A DNA stretch of 8,348 nt from Bacteroidales bacterium. GTDB lineage: Bacteria; Bacteroidota; Bacteroidia; Bacteroidales; NBLH01. The DNA is taken from the NCBI GenBank assembly GCA_029210905.1, contig JARGGF010000146.1:1-8348 (forward strand). Reading direction: 5' to 3'. The notes under the pieces were generated by a model, which was not told the DNA's origin, ran no database searches, and saw only the letters and a program-made list of their open reading frames with translations. Numbering within the stretch: the first letter of the stretch is position 1; the number at the start of each line of letters is the position of its first letter. Both the position numbers and the translations under genes were made by a program. Below are positions 1 through 6,657 of the stretch, piece by piece.

Positions 1-3000
1 CAATATTTTTGGATAGCGCAGATTCTTTAACCAAATTAATAGTCTCTGAAAATAAGTTGACAATTTGTAACTTTTGCTTAATAAGCTTTATGCCACCAAG
101 CTGACTCTTTGACCAAAGTAGTAGGTTCTCCAGCAATTTGTAGGTATTTTGTGCAAGATTATAGGAATGATCAATCAGCGATTCAGCAGACTCATTCGTA
201 AGTAACTCTTTATGGTTTTTTAGCAAATCGGCAAAACTCATAAAGTTTCCAATTGGCCCTTTTAAATCATGCGAAATAATAGAAAAAAATTTATCTTTTT
301 GTAAATTCAGTTTTTTTAGTTCCTTCTGAGATTTACGCATATTTTCTTCAGCTATTTTCCTGTCTGTTATATCATGAATTATTGCATAAACCACATCTTT
401 TCCGCCATATTTTACTTTCCCACTATAAACTTCTACATCATAAATACTGCCAGTTGAAATTTTATGCTTAGAAACAAATAGATTCTGTTTGCCCAAGATG
501 GCATATTTTAAAGATTTCTTAAGTTCTTTAACCGAATGCAGCGTGATTTCACTAAGGTGTATGGATTTTAAATCAGTAAGCGAATATTGATAAAAATCGC
601 AGGCAGCTTGATTGGCATCAACAATCTTTTCATTTTCTACATCAAGCAAAAGCATCACTGAATTATTACCAAAAAATAAGGACTTAAATTTTTCTTCACT
701 TTCCCGAAGGGCATTTTCAGCTTCTTTTATTCGGGTAATGTCATTTAGAACAGCTAATGAAGCCTTTTTTTCCTCATAGTCAATTACAGTAACGGAAATA
801 TCAAACCACTTGGTAATCTTTTGCGTGGTAAGCAGCTTTATTTCGTAGCGTCGTGGCGCTGCATTACCAAACAACCAAAGTTTGGCATATCTGCCAGCCA
901 ATTTTTTATCGTCAGGATGCACCAAATCAATAAAAGAAAGCTTTAATGCCTGTTTTTCTGTATAACCAAGAGCATTGCACCATGCTTCATTTACAAATAG
1001 TACCTTATCCAGGCTTTGGATAGAAATGGGTGATGGAGAAAATTGTGTCAATTTCCTAAATTTTTCTTCACTTTTTTTTAATTTCAACTGATCTTTTCGC
1101 CTTTCAGTTACATCAAAAAAAGTGCCTATGGAGCGAGAAGGCTTATCTTTTGCCCACTCAAATACTTTGCTCCTGGCATGTACCCATATGTATTCGCCAT
1201 TTGATCGTTTCAGGCGAAACTCCTCTTCATAAGTTTCTGAACCGGATTGGGTATATCGTAAAAAACTAGTTAAAATCCTGTCAAAATCATCGGCATGTAA
1301 AAGTGAAATTAAAAAATCAAAGCCTATTGCCTTTTCCTGAATAATTCCATCATATCCAATTACTTCAATAAATTTACTATTAATATAAATCATGTTTGTC
1401 AGCATGTTCCAGTCCCAAAGACCAAGACCCGTCCCTTCCATGGCCATCTCAAGCTGACGTTCATGTTCCATCAGAGCTATTGATGCTAATTTTTGTTGGG
1501 TAATATCCTGCGAAATGCCCAGAGAATATATACCCTTTCCTTTGTTATTATAAAATGTCCTGCATTTTTGCCTGAGATATAAAATTTTGCCGTCGACACC
1601 AATGATTCGATGCACCGTATTAAAAGGTTGTTTTGTTTTTAGTGAAAAAAGATAAGCTTCCTTTAGATTTTCAACATCATCCGGATGAACAATTGCCAAA
1701 AACTCATCCAGCCTTTTCTCCTCTTTTGAATCCTCGAATCCAAGCAGCTGGTATACATTCTCAGAACCCTTTATTAAATAAGTATTTAAATCGAGCAACC
1801 AGTGACCCAGGTGGGCAATTTCCTGGGCTTCTTTTAAACGGGTTTCACTAATTCTTAGTTCAACTGTACGTTCATTGATTTTATTTTCAAGTTCCTCATT
1901 AAGTTCTTTTAATTTGCTTTCGGCCATCGCCTGTTGAGTAACATCTTTAAAGCGCCATATCCTGCCTATTTGATCCCCGGCTTTATAAATGGGGGCTGTG
2001 TATTGTTCAAATACCCTTCCATCACTAAAATACAGGAAATCAATGAACTTTTTATTGCTATCAACTGCACGTTCAATGTTAATATATGAGCCAACAGGGT
2101 TAAGCAGCTCCTTATACAGTTTTTTTGCAGCCTCAGTTGGTTTCATCTGCAGATATTCATCTGAATTAATCTGCCACATTTCGAAAAAGCGTTGATTGGA
2201 ATTGATGATAGTTCCTTGTTCGTCCATAACGATGATACCATCACCTGTGGCTTCTAATGTTGCCTGAAGAATTTTCTCCCGTTCTGCTATTTGTTCCTTT
2301 TGTATCTTTAGGGTAGATATGTCAGTAAAAGTTTCAAGCAAATAGCGTGTTCCTTGAAGTTCAATTTCTTGTACTGAATTTAGTACATCAATCCTAACAC
2401 CCTCTGATGTAATAAGTTGCCGTTCGCGGATTGCCATACAATGTTGAGAATTCTCGCCTGAACAGTCAAATTTGTCAGCATCGCAAATAAAATTAAAGCA
2501 TTTTTTACCCAGTACTTCTTCGCGCCGGTATTTTAGCAGTAAAAGTGCAAAATCATTGATTTCAAGTATTTCTTTTGTTGCAGGATTTACAAGATAAACA
2601 CCACTATTTATTGAGTTAAAAATAGTGTTTAGATAGTTTTGGTTCTCAGACAGTTTCCTAAGGGCCTTTTTCCGAAGCGAAATATCCAACAAATTGTCAA
2701 CAAGAATGTTGTTTCCGGATGATTTAAGATATCTGCTGCTTAAAAGAACATCTATGATTTCTCCATTCTTTTTCTTTATTTGGATTTCTTTCTCAACACT
2801 TCCTCCACTTTTATCAAGAAAATAAAAAACATCTTCGCGCTCTGAAGCAGAGATATATGTTTCAGCGCTGCTCCTTTGTTTTAATTCGTCTTCAGAATTG
2901 TATCCCAATAATTTTAATAACGCCTGATTACACTGCAAAATTTGTCCATTTCTATTGGTAAGAGCAATGGCAGTAGGCGAATTCCTGAACAAAAGCTGAT

Positions 3001-3184
3001 AGTCAATATCATTTTGGCTGTTTGAATCAATTTCTTTTATTAAGGAATCGCGATGATTCAGGGTGTTTTCAATTGCTTCTCCAAGATCATTCAGAAGTTT
3101 ACTCAGCCCGGGGATATCCAGGAACTTTGAAGATTTATTTAATTCGCTTTTCAGTAAGGTGTATCTGTTCCTTAAATCACACAT
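1..3184 (-). CDS. Multi-PAS sensor histidine kinase, C-terminus cut by window edge
   Basis: This is a cytoplasmic-type sensor kinase that would phosphorylate itself on histidine and pass the phosphate to a response regulator, none of which is visible here. The frame runs from ATG at 3184 to the left edge without a stop: 1061 codons plus one base. An in-frame TGA at 3196-3194 rules out a longer start. I read seven PAS domains, at about residues 62-170, 183-290, 305-416, 455-563, 575-694, 705-818 and 829-941. Most end in the typical D-[IV]-[ST] motif (D167, D288, D414, D560, D691, D815, D938). A coiled coil (about 420-450) separates PAS3 from PAS4. The HisKA domain starts near 962, with phosphoacceptor H972 in ISHDLKGP. 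The N, G1 and G2 boxes are not in the window. PAS2 carries C229, C234, C241 and C249. I see no membrane segment or signal peptide. The ligand is unknown. A C-terminal receiver domain (hybrid kinase) cannot be excluded. Confidence 0.95.
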   Translation of the reverse strand, partial: MCDLRNRYTLLKSELNKSSKFLDIPGLSKLLNDLGEAIENTLNHRDSLIKEIDSNSQNDIDYQLLFRNSPTAIALTNRNGQILQCNQALLKLLGYNSEDELKQRSSAETYISASEREDVFYFLDKSGGSVEKEIQIKKKNGEIIDVLLSSRYLKSSGNNILVDNLLDISLRKKALRKLSENQNYLNTIFNSINSGVYLVNPATKEILEINDFALLLLKYRREEVLGKKCFNFICDADKFDCSGENSQHCMAIRERQLITSEGVRIDVLNSVQEIELQGTRYLLETFTDISTLKIQKEQIAEREKILQATLEATGDGIIVMDEQGTIINSNQRFFEMWQINSDEYLQMKPTEAAKKLYKELLNPVGSYINIERAVDSNKKFIDFLYFSDGRVFEQYTAPIYKAGDQIGRIWRFKDVTQQAMAESKLKELNEELENKINERTVELRISETRLKEAQEIAHLGHWLLDLNTYLIKGSENVYQLLGFEDSKEEKRLDEFLAIVHPDDVENLKEAYLFSLKTKQPFNTVHRIIGVDGKILYLRQKCRTFYNNKGKGIYSLGISQDITQQKLASIALMEHERQLEMAMEGTGLGLWDWNMLTNMIYINSKFIEVIGYDGIIQEKAIGFDFLISLLHADDFDRILTSFLRYTQSGSETYEEEFRLKRSNGEYIWVHARSKVFEWAKDKPSRSIGTFFDVTERRKDQLKLKKSEEKFRKLTQFSPSPISIQSLDKVLFVNEAWCNALGYTEKQALKLSFIDLVHPDDKKLAGRYAKLWLFGNAAPRRYEIKLLTTQKITKWFDISVTVIDYEEKKASLAVLNDITRIKEAENALRESEEKFKSLFFGNNSVMLLLDVENEKIVDANQAACDFYQYSLTDLKSIHLSEITLHSVKELKKSLKYAILGKQNLFVSKHKISTGSIYDVEVYSGKVKYGGKDVVYAIIHDITDRKIAEENMRKSQKELKKLNLQKDKFFSIISHDLKGPIGNFMSFADLLKNHKELLTNESAESLIDHSYNLAQNTYKLLENLLLWSKSQLGGIKLIKQKLQIVNLFSETINLVKESALSKNI

Positions 3185-3229
3185 TCTATCTTTTCAGTTA
3201 ATCCTTCAAAAGACCTCAAGAACCATTAA

Positions 3230-3258
3230 CAAAGTTAGATCTCAAGGTGGTATGGAAA
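3230..3258 (-). promoter_or_regulatory. Probable promoter of the multi-PAS kinase gene
   Basis: On the minus strand, TAACTTTG (3237 down to 3230) matches the Bacteroidota -7 consensus TAnnTTTG exactly. A TTTC (3258-3255) sits 17 bp upstream and approximates the -33 TTTG element, with a spacer slightly short of the usual 19-21 bp. The -7 element ends 45 bp before the ATG at 3184. The match is by eye in AT-rich DNA, so this is a candidate only. Confidence 0.4.
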
Positions 3259-3454
3259 GTGGTTATAGAATATGATTTATGGAAAGCCAAATATATAAAT
3301 TATTTACCAGATAGAAAATATTCCTTACAGATTTACGGTTAATAAATAATTTAATGCACATATTTTGCCAAATTATTAGATTCTAATTAAAGTACTGTAA
3401 AATATAAATCTTAATAAACCTTTAAACTTTTGTTAAAAAAGCTTAAAATCAGGT

Positions 3455-3480
3455 ATTTGTTTATGTGCACATATACAAAT
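3455..3480. promoter_or_regulatory. 26-bp near-perfect palindrome, likely operator
   Basis: The inner core TATGTGCACATA (3462-3473) is a perfect 12-bp palindrome. It is flanked by ATTTGT (3455-3460) and ACAAAT (3475-3480), which are exact reverse complements. Only the pair 3461/3474 (T/T) fails, so 12 of 13 pairs match around a centre between 3467 and 3468. No loop or T-tract follows, which argues against a terminator and for a site bound by a dimeric regulator. It lies 5 bp upstream of the TAGCTTTG -7 candidate and so covers the expected -33 region, a position suited to repression. I do not recognise the binding family. Confidence 0.6.
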
Positions 3481-3484
3481 GTTA

Positions 3485-3492
3485 TAGCTTTG
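3485..3492 (+). promoter_or_regulatory. -7 promoter element upstream of the truncated sensor gene
   Basis: TAGCTTTG matches the Bacteroidota -7 consensus TAnnTTTG at all fixed positions and ends 32 bp before the ATG at 3525. The nearest TTTG upstream (3456-3459) lies inside the palindrome, but with a 25-bp spacer, longer than the usual 19-21 bp. Either the -33 element is poor or an activator or repressor at the palindrome sets its activity. Confidence 0.45.
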
Positions 3493-3524
3493 ATAAAATA
3501 AACAATAAGCCATAAACTAAAACC

Positions 3525-3920
3525 ATGCGACTGAATATCAGAATGCTGATATATATCCTTAGCACCTCGCTAATTACCTTTTCATTGGGTAATGGCTATA
3601 TAAGCTTTAGTTACAGGACAAAGGCTATCATTGATGCCAGAAGCATTACGGATGCCTATGCTGCAAAGTACGCTAATCTAATCAAAGCAGCATTGGACAG
3701 AGATTTTGGCATTTCAAGGGGAATGGCCCATTCAATGCTAGCCATAGAAAATTCTAAAACTGCAAATAAAGAAGCAATACAAATAGAAATAATGAAGGAT
3801 TTGCTTAATGCAAACCCTTCGTATATAGCAGCTTTTTTACAGTGGGACCTGTCTGATTGCAAAACCGGCTATACCAAAACACACAGGAGAAGGTTCATTT
3901 TTACAGTTAAAACAGGATAA
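3525..3920 (+). CDS. Truncated membrane sensor protein (N-terminal part of a Cache-type sensor), probable gene remnant
   Basis: The 131-residue product starts with a short basic stretch and one membrane segment (about residues 8-27). An extracytoplasmic region follows that resembles the first half of double-Cache sensors of histidine kinases and chemoreceptors. It has the usual long helix with alternating Ala/Tyr/Asn (about 38-75), then NPSYIAAFLQWDLS at 97-110 and YTK..RRRF at 116-124. In complete sensors this continues through the rest of the Cache domain, a second membrane helix and signalling domains. Here a TAA ends it. Translating on past the stop in the same frame, or in the others up to 4021, gives nothing like the missing part. 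It therefore probably cannot signal as a normal receptor. It could be a decayed gene or, less likely, a small membrane ligand-binding protein. The Cache assignment is from pattern memory. Confidence 0.6.
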   Translation: MRLNIRMLIYILSTSLITFSLGNGYISFSYRTKAIIDARSITDAYAAKYANLIKAALDRDFGISRGMAHSMLAIENSKTANKEAIQIEIMKDLLNANPSYIAAFLQWDLSDCKTGYTKTHRRRFIFTVKTG

Positions 3921-4021
3921 GAATTTAGGCAAAGCTTGAAGTGTATAAAAATGCTTTCATATTTTAATCAATGGATTATCTATCATATCGCTATCAAATA
4001 TAAAATTTTCAATAAAAACAC

Positions 4022-4930
4022 ATGAACGACACAAAACCCTTTTTCATATTAATTGTAGCAATTGCCATTATTATCCTGTTTTACAAATGGATAAGTAAAA
4101 GAAAAAAATGGAAAGACCCAACCGGGCTGTTCCCGGCAAAATGGAAAAAAATTCTGATTGAAAAGATTCCATTCTATAACAACCTGACTTTAAGTGAAAA
4201 AGATTTGTTTGAGTACAAAATCCAGGAATTTCTTGCCAATGTGCGCATTACAGGTATAGAAACCATTATTGATGAAACAGACAAAATATTGGTGGCCGCC
4301 AGTGCCATTGTTCCTATTTTTGCATTTGATGAGTGGCAATATGTAAACCTTGATGAAGTTTTAATTTATCCCAGTGAATACAACAGCCGTTTTGAAACCG
4401 CTGACGGGGAGGGTGAAATTACTGATGAAAACAAGCGCAATATTCTTGGTATGGTAGGCACCGGTTACATGGAAGGAAAAATGATACTTTCAAAAAATGC
4501 GCTGCACCATGGATTCAGGAACGAAACTGACAAAAAAAACACCGCCATTCATGAGTTTGTCCACCTTATTGATAAAATGGATGGCAGCGTAGATGGCATA
4601 CCCGAGCTACTGTTGCAAAAACAATATGCTATCCCCTGGATTGATCTAATTCATAAAGAAATAGCAAATATATTTAGTAATAAATCAGATATCAATCCTT
4701 ACGGAACAACTAATAATGCAGAATTTTTTGCCGTAATTAGTGAATATTTTTTCGAACGCCCTTCCCTGCTTAAAACGAAACATCCAGAGCTCTATGAAAT
4801 GCTCGAAAAAATATTTAACCGCAAAATGGCTGGCAAAATGAAAAAGCGCACACGCAAAATCAGAAGAAATGATCCCTGCCCTTGCGGGAAAAAAGAAAAA
4901 TTTAAAAATTGTTGTGGAAAGGCAGCTTAG
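4022..4930 (+). CDS. mtfA: MtfA-family (M90) zinc metallopeptidase with N-terminal membrane anchor and C-terminal SEC-C motif
   Basis: This is a predicted zinc-dependent aminopeptidase-like enzyme. In enterobacteria MtfA binds the repressor Mlc and influences glucose PTS expression; that partner should not be assumed here. The zinc motif HEFVH is at residues 177-181 (E178 catalytic), followed by the family-typical D184..D187-G188. The downstream helix AEFFAVISEYFFERP (233-247) supplies the third zinc ligand, E234 or E241. Residues 7-24 form a hydrophobic helix followed by a strongly basic stretch, suggesting an N-terminal anchor with the enzyme in the cytoplasm. Enterobacterial MtfA is soluble and shorter (about 265 residues, against 302 here). 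Residues 281-299 are a SEC-C zinc motif (RRNDPCPCG...NCCG; C286, C288, C297, C298), known from SecA, where it binds zinc and SecB, and found on many unrelated proteins. No Shine-Dalgarno is visible before the ATG. The gene stands 101 bp after the truncated sensor and is convergent with the dehydrogenase. Confidence 0.9.
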   Translation: MNDTKPFFILIVAIAIIILFYKWISKRKKWKDPTGLFPAKWKKILIEKIPFYNNLTLSEKDLFEYKIQEFLANVRITGIETIIDETDKILVAASAIVPIFAFDEWQYVNLDEVLIYPSEYNSRFETADGEGEITDENKRNILGMVGTGYMEGKMILSKNALHHGFRNETDKKNTAIHEFVHLIDKMDGSVDGIPELLLQKQYAIPWIDLIHKEIANIFSNKSDINPYGTTNNAEFFAVISEYFFERPSLLKTKHPELYEMLEKIFNRKMAGKMKKRTRKIRRNDPCPCGKKEKFKNCCGKAA

Positions 4931-4936
4931 AAAAAA

Positions 4937-5914
4937 TTAAATGTCACTTGGCTTGTCATCATCCGTTTTTTTGGTTTTAGCGTCCTTTGAATCTTCAACC
5001 TTTTTTCCCATATCGACAGGTTTTTCCTGGAAATTGTATTGAAAACCGGTTTGCTGACGGCATAGTTCCCAAACATAATCTGAACTGCTGGTATTATACG
5101 AAGCTGAAGATGAGGGTATTGCCTTATTTTTAACAAAATATTTGCCACTGATTTGTTCAACATCAGGCGACGAAGCTAAATAAACAATTGTTTCGGCCCC
5201 TTTTTGAGAGCTTATTTGAACAGGTTTGAAAATTGTATCAAGAAAACCATAAAAACCAGTATAAAAGCCACTTCCAAAATTACTTTTCACCCAGCCCGGA
5301 TGCATTGCGTTTGAAGTTATACCAGTTCCCTGCAACTTTTCAGAAAGGATGGTATTAAAATGTAGTAACCCAAGCTTAGACAATGCATATGAATTAAGCG
5401 CTTTATAGGAGCTTTCGTCATTAAATCCATCAAATTCATTTTTCCCCAATTTATGAACCATTGATGACACATTAATAATCCTTGAAGGTGCACTGTGCTG
5501 TAAAACATCTAATAATGAACCTGTTAATAAGTAAATACTGAATAAATTCAAGGCCATGGTCATTTCAACGCCTTGTGGATTTTCATCATATTCTTTAAAA
5601 ATTGCTCCGGCATTATTCACCAGCACATCCAATCGCTTGTATTGTTGCTTAAACTCTTCAGCAAATCTTTTCACTTCCACAAAATCAGATAAATCAGCCA
5701 ATAAAAAATCAACATTAGGGTTGTTGCTTGCAGTACGGATTTTAATCACTGCATTTGAAGCACGTTCGAGATCGCGCCCTCCAACAATTACAGTTGCACC
5801 CATATTTGCTAGTGCAATGGCAGTTTCAAGACCAATTCCGGAAGTTGCACCGGTGATAAGGCATACTTTATCTTTTAATGAGTTTGTTGTCATATGTGTG
5901 TTTTTTTTCAGCAT
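4937..5914 (-). CDS. Short-chain dehydrogenase/reductase (SDR), retinol-dehydrogenase-like
   Basis: This is an NAD(P)H-dependent oxidoreductase of the classical SDR fold. The cofactor motif TGATSGIG is at 21-28, R48 after the second strand (VGGRD) favours NADP(H), and D74 falls in the LLADLSD segment. NNAG is at 100-103, the structural Asn is N123 and the catalytic residues are S150/S151, Y176 and K180 (SYALSK). HPGWVKSNFG (205-214) matches the post-catalytic loop. The overall pattern is closest to the RDH/WWOX-type subgroup; the substrate is unknown. Residues from about 298 on are a tail rich in Lys and Asp, outside the SDR fold and probably disordered. Translation may start at M1 (5914) or M8 (5893); M8 puts the start closer to the first strand, as is usual for the family. 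Its stop is 6 bp from that of the mtfA homologue on the other strand, and its start is 76 bp from the divergent HAD gene. Confidence 0.92.
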   Translation of the reverse strand: MLKKNTHMTTNSLKDKVCLITGATSGIGLETAIALANMGATVIVGGRDLERASNAVIKIRTASNNPNVDFLLADLSDFVEVKRFAEEFKQQYKRLDVLVNNAGAIFKEYDENPQGVEMTMALNLFSIYLLTGSLLDVLQHSAPSRIINVSSMVHKLGKNEFDGFNDESSYKALNSYALSKLGLLHFNTILSEKLQGTGITSNAMHPGWVKSNFGSGFYTGFYGFLDTIFKPVQISSQKGAETIVYLASSPDVEQISGKYFVKNKAIPSSSASYNTSSSDYVWELCRQQTGFQYNFQEKPVDMGKKVEDSKDAKTKKTDDDKPSDI

Positions 5915-5964
5915 AAATTTAATGAAATATTTAATAAAAAATTAACCACTACAATTATTCTAAT

Positions 5965-5972
5965 TACTTTTA
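5965..5972 (+). promoter_or_regulatory. Possible -7 element of the HAD phosphatase gene
   Basis: TACTTTTA differs from TAnnTTTG only at the last base and lies 18 bp before the ATG at 5991. It overlaps the 12-mer TTTTAACATTAA (5968-5979), which recurs at 8227-8238, a similar distance upstream of the lipoprotein start at 8253. No clear -33 element is visible, and AT-richness makes chance matches likely. Confidence 0.25.
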
Positions 5973-5990
5973 ACATTAAAAATTAGATTT

Positions 5991-6650
5991 ATGCAAAAAA
6001 CCACCCTTCTTTTCGATTTTGATCTTACGCTGGCCGATTCATCGCAAGGCATTTTTAAATGCATCAGTTACGCTCTTAACAAAATGGCTTATAAAAATAT
6101 AGATTATGAGACAATCAAGCTTACAATTGGACATTCGTTAAAAGAAACTTTCAGGATTTTAACAGGTAACAGCAACCATGAAAAAGCAACGCAATTCACC
6201 ACCCTTTTTGTTGAAAAAGCCGATGAAATAATGAACGACAATACCGTTATTTTTCCTGAAGTTTTTGAATTATTGCCAAAAATTAAAGAATTGGGTTTTA
6301 AAACAGGCATTGTTTCTACCAAATATGGCTACCGCATACAAGGCGTACTCAAACGTGATGGCTTATCACCTTACTTTGATATAATTGTGGGCGGAGATGA
6401 TGTAAAAAATCACAAACCGAATCCTGAAGGTTTATTATTGGCAATCAACAAATTAAATGTTGAAAAAAACGAGGTGTTATACATTGGTGATTCCATGGTT
6501 GATGCAGAAGCTGCCAAACTGGGTGAAGTTGATTTTGTTGCGGTGCTGACTGGTACCGTAACCAAAGAGATGTTTTTTGAAAAAAAATACCAGCAAACCA
6601 TTAGCAACCTACACGATTTAACTGAATATATAAGGATTAATTTCAGTTAA
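5991..6650 (+). CDS. HAD-superfamily phosphatase, phosphoglycolate phosphatase/PpaX-like
   Basis: This is a magnesium-dependent phosphohydrolase with all four HAD motifs. Motif I is DFDLTLADS (nucleophile D9, acid/base D11), motif II is S109-T110 in GIVSTK, motif III is K142 in HKPNP and motif IV is GDSMVD (D167, D171). A helical cap (about residues 17-85) lies between motif I and the rest, as in the subfamily I (C1-cap) enzymes Gph and PpaX. The length of 219 residues is normal for that group. Likely substrates are small phosphate esters such as 2-phosphoglycolate, or pyrophosphate, but sequence alone cannot decide. The gene is divergent from the SDR gene across 76 bp and probably a single transcription unit, since a 161-bp spacer follows. 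The start is the first Met, immediately ahead of the first beta-strand. Confidence 0.92.
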   Translation: MQKTTLLFDFDLTLADSSQGIFKCISYALNKMAYKNIDYETIKLTIGHSLKETFRILTGNSNHEKATQFTTLFVEKADEIMNDNTVIFPEVFELLPKIKELGFKTGIVSTKYGYRIQGVLKRDGLSPYFDIIVGGDDVKNHKPNPEGLLLAINKLNVEKNEVLYIGDSMVDAEAAKLGEVDFVAVLTGTVTKEMFFEKKYQQTISNLHDLTEYIRINFS

Positions 6651-6651
6651 A
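6617..6651 (+). terminator. 10-bp inverted repeat spanning the stop of the HAD gene
   Basis: TTTAACTGAA (6617-6626) and TTCAGTTAAA (6642-6651) are perfect reverse complements around a 15-nt loop, and the right arm contains the stop codon TAA. The stem is AT-rich (two G/C pairs) and no clean T-tract follows, so it would be a weak intrinsic terminator at best. An RNA hairpin protecting the 3' end is an alternative. Confidence 0.3.
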
Positions 6652-6657
6652 CCCTAC

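Larger units (their letters stand above)
3185..3524. other. Divergent intergenic region, 340 bp
   Basis: This gap lies between the starts of the PAS kinase (minus) and the truncated sensor (plus). It is very AT-rich and I see no convincing open frame or RNA gene in it. It contains the two promoter candidates and the palindrome listed separately. It also has TGCACATAT at 3355-3363, repeating part of the palindrome at 3466-3474, and the 9-mer TATGGAAAG twice (3251-3259 and 3278-3286), 27 bp apart. The significance of the two short repeats is uncertain. Confidence 0.6.

Noticed and set aside
1633..2195. Short plus-strand open frames within 1633-2195 and 3063-3275
   Set aside because: They lie opposite the long minus-strand PAS kinase frame, which shows clear domains throughout; their translations show no domain or composition signal.
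3455..3480. Palindrome as an intrinsic terminator or as a classical CRP/FNR site
   Set aside because: It has no loop, low GC and no T-tract, and lies between divergent starts, so a terminator makes no sense. It also lacks the TGTGA-N6-TCACA or TTGAT-N4-ATCAA pattern.
3656..3862. Minus-strand open frame of 68 codons
   Set aside because: It is antisense to the truncated sensor gene, whose frame has a membrane segment and Cache-like sequence; the antisense product shows no features.
3921..4021. Continuation of the truncated sensor after its stop, by read-through or frameshift
   Set aside because: The same frame is open to 4022, but its translation is not Cache-like and the other frames stop quickly, so a simple stop mutation or single frameshift does not restore the missing half.
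4927..5508. Extra minus-strand frames inside the SDR gene (4927-5163, 5317-5508)
   Set aside because: They overlap the SDR coding frame, which contains all the expected motifs in order.
5556..5945. Plus-strand frame of 129 codons opposite the SDR gene
   Set aside because: It is an antisense shadow of the SDR N-terminal half; its Ser/Thr/Leu-rich translation has no recognisable domain.
6104..6607. Minus-strand frames opposite the HAD gene
   Set aside because: They are shadows of the HAD frame, which has all four catalytic motifs.
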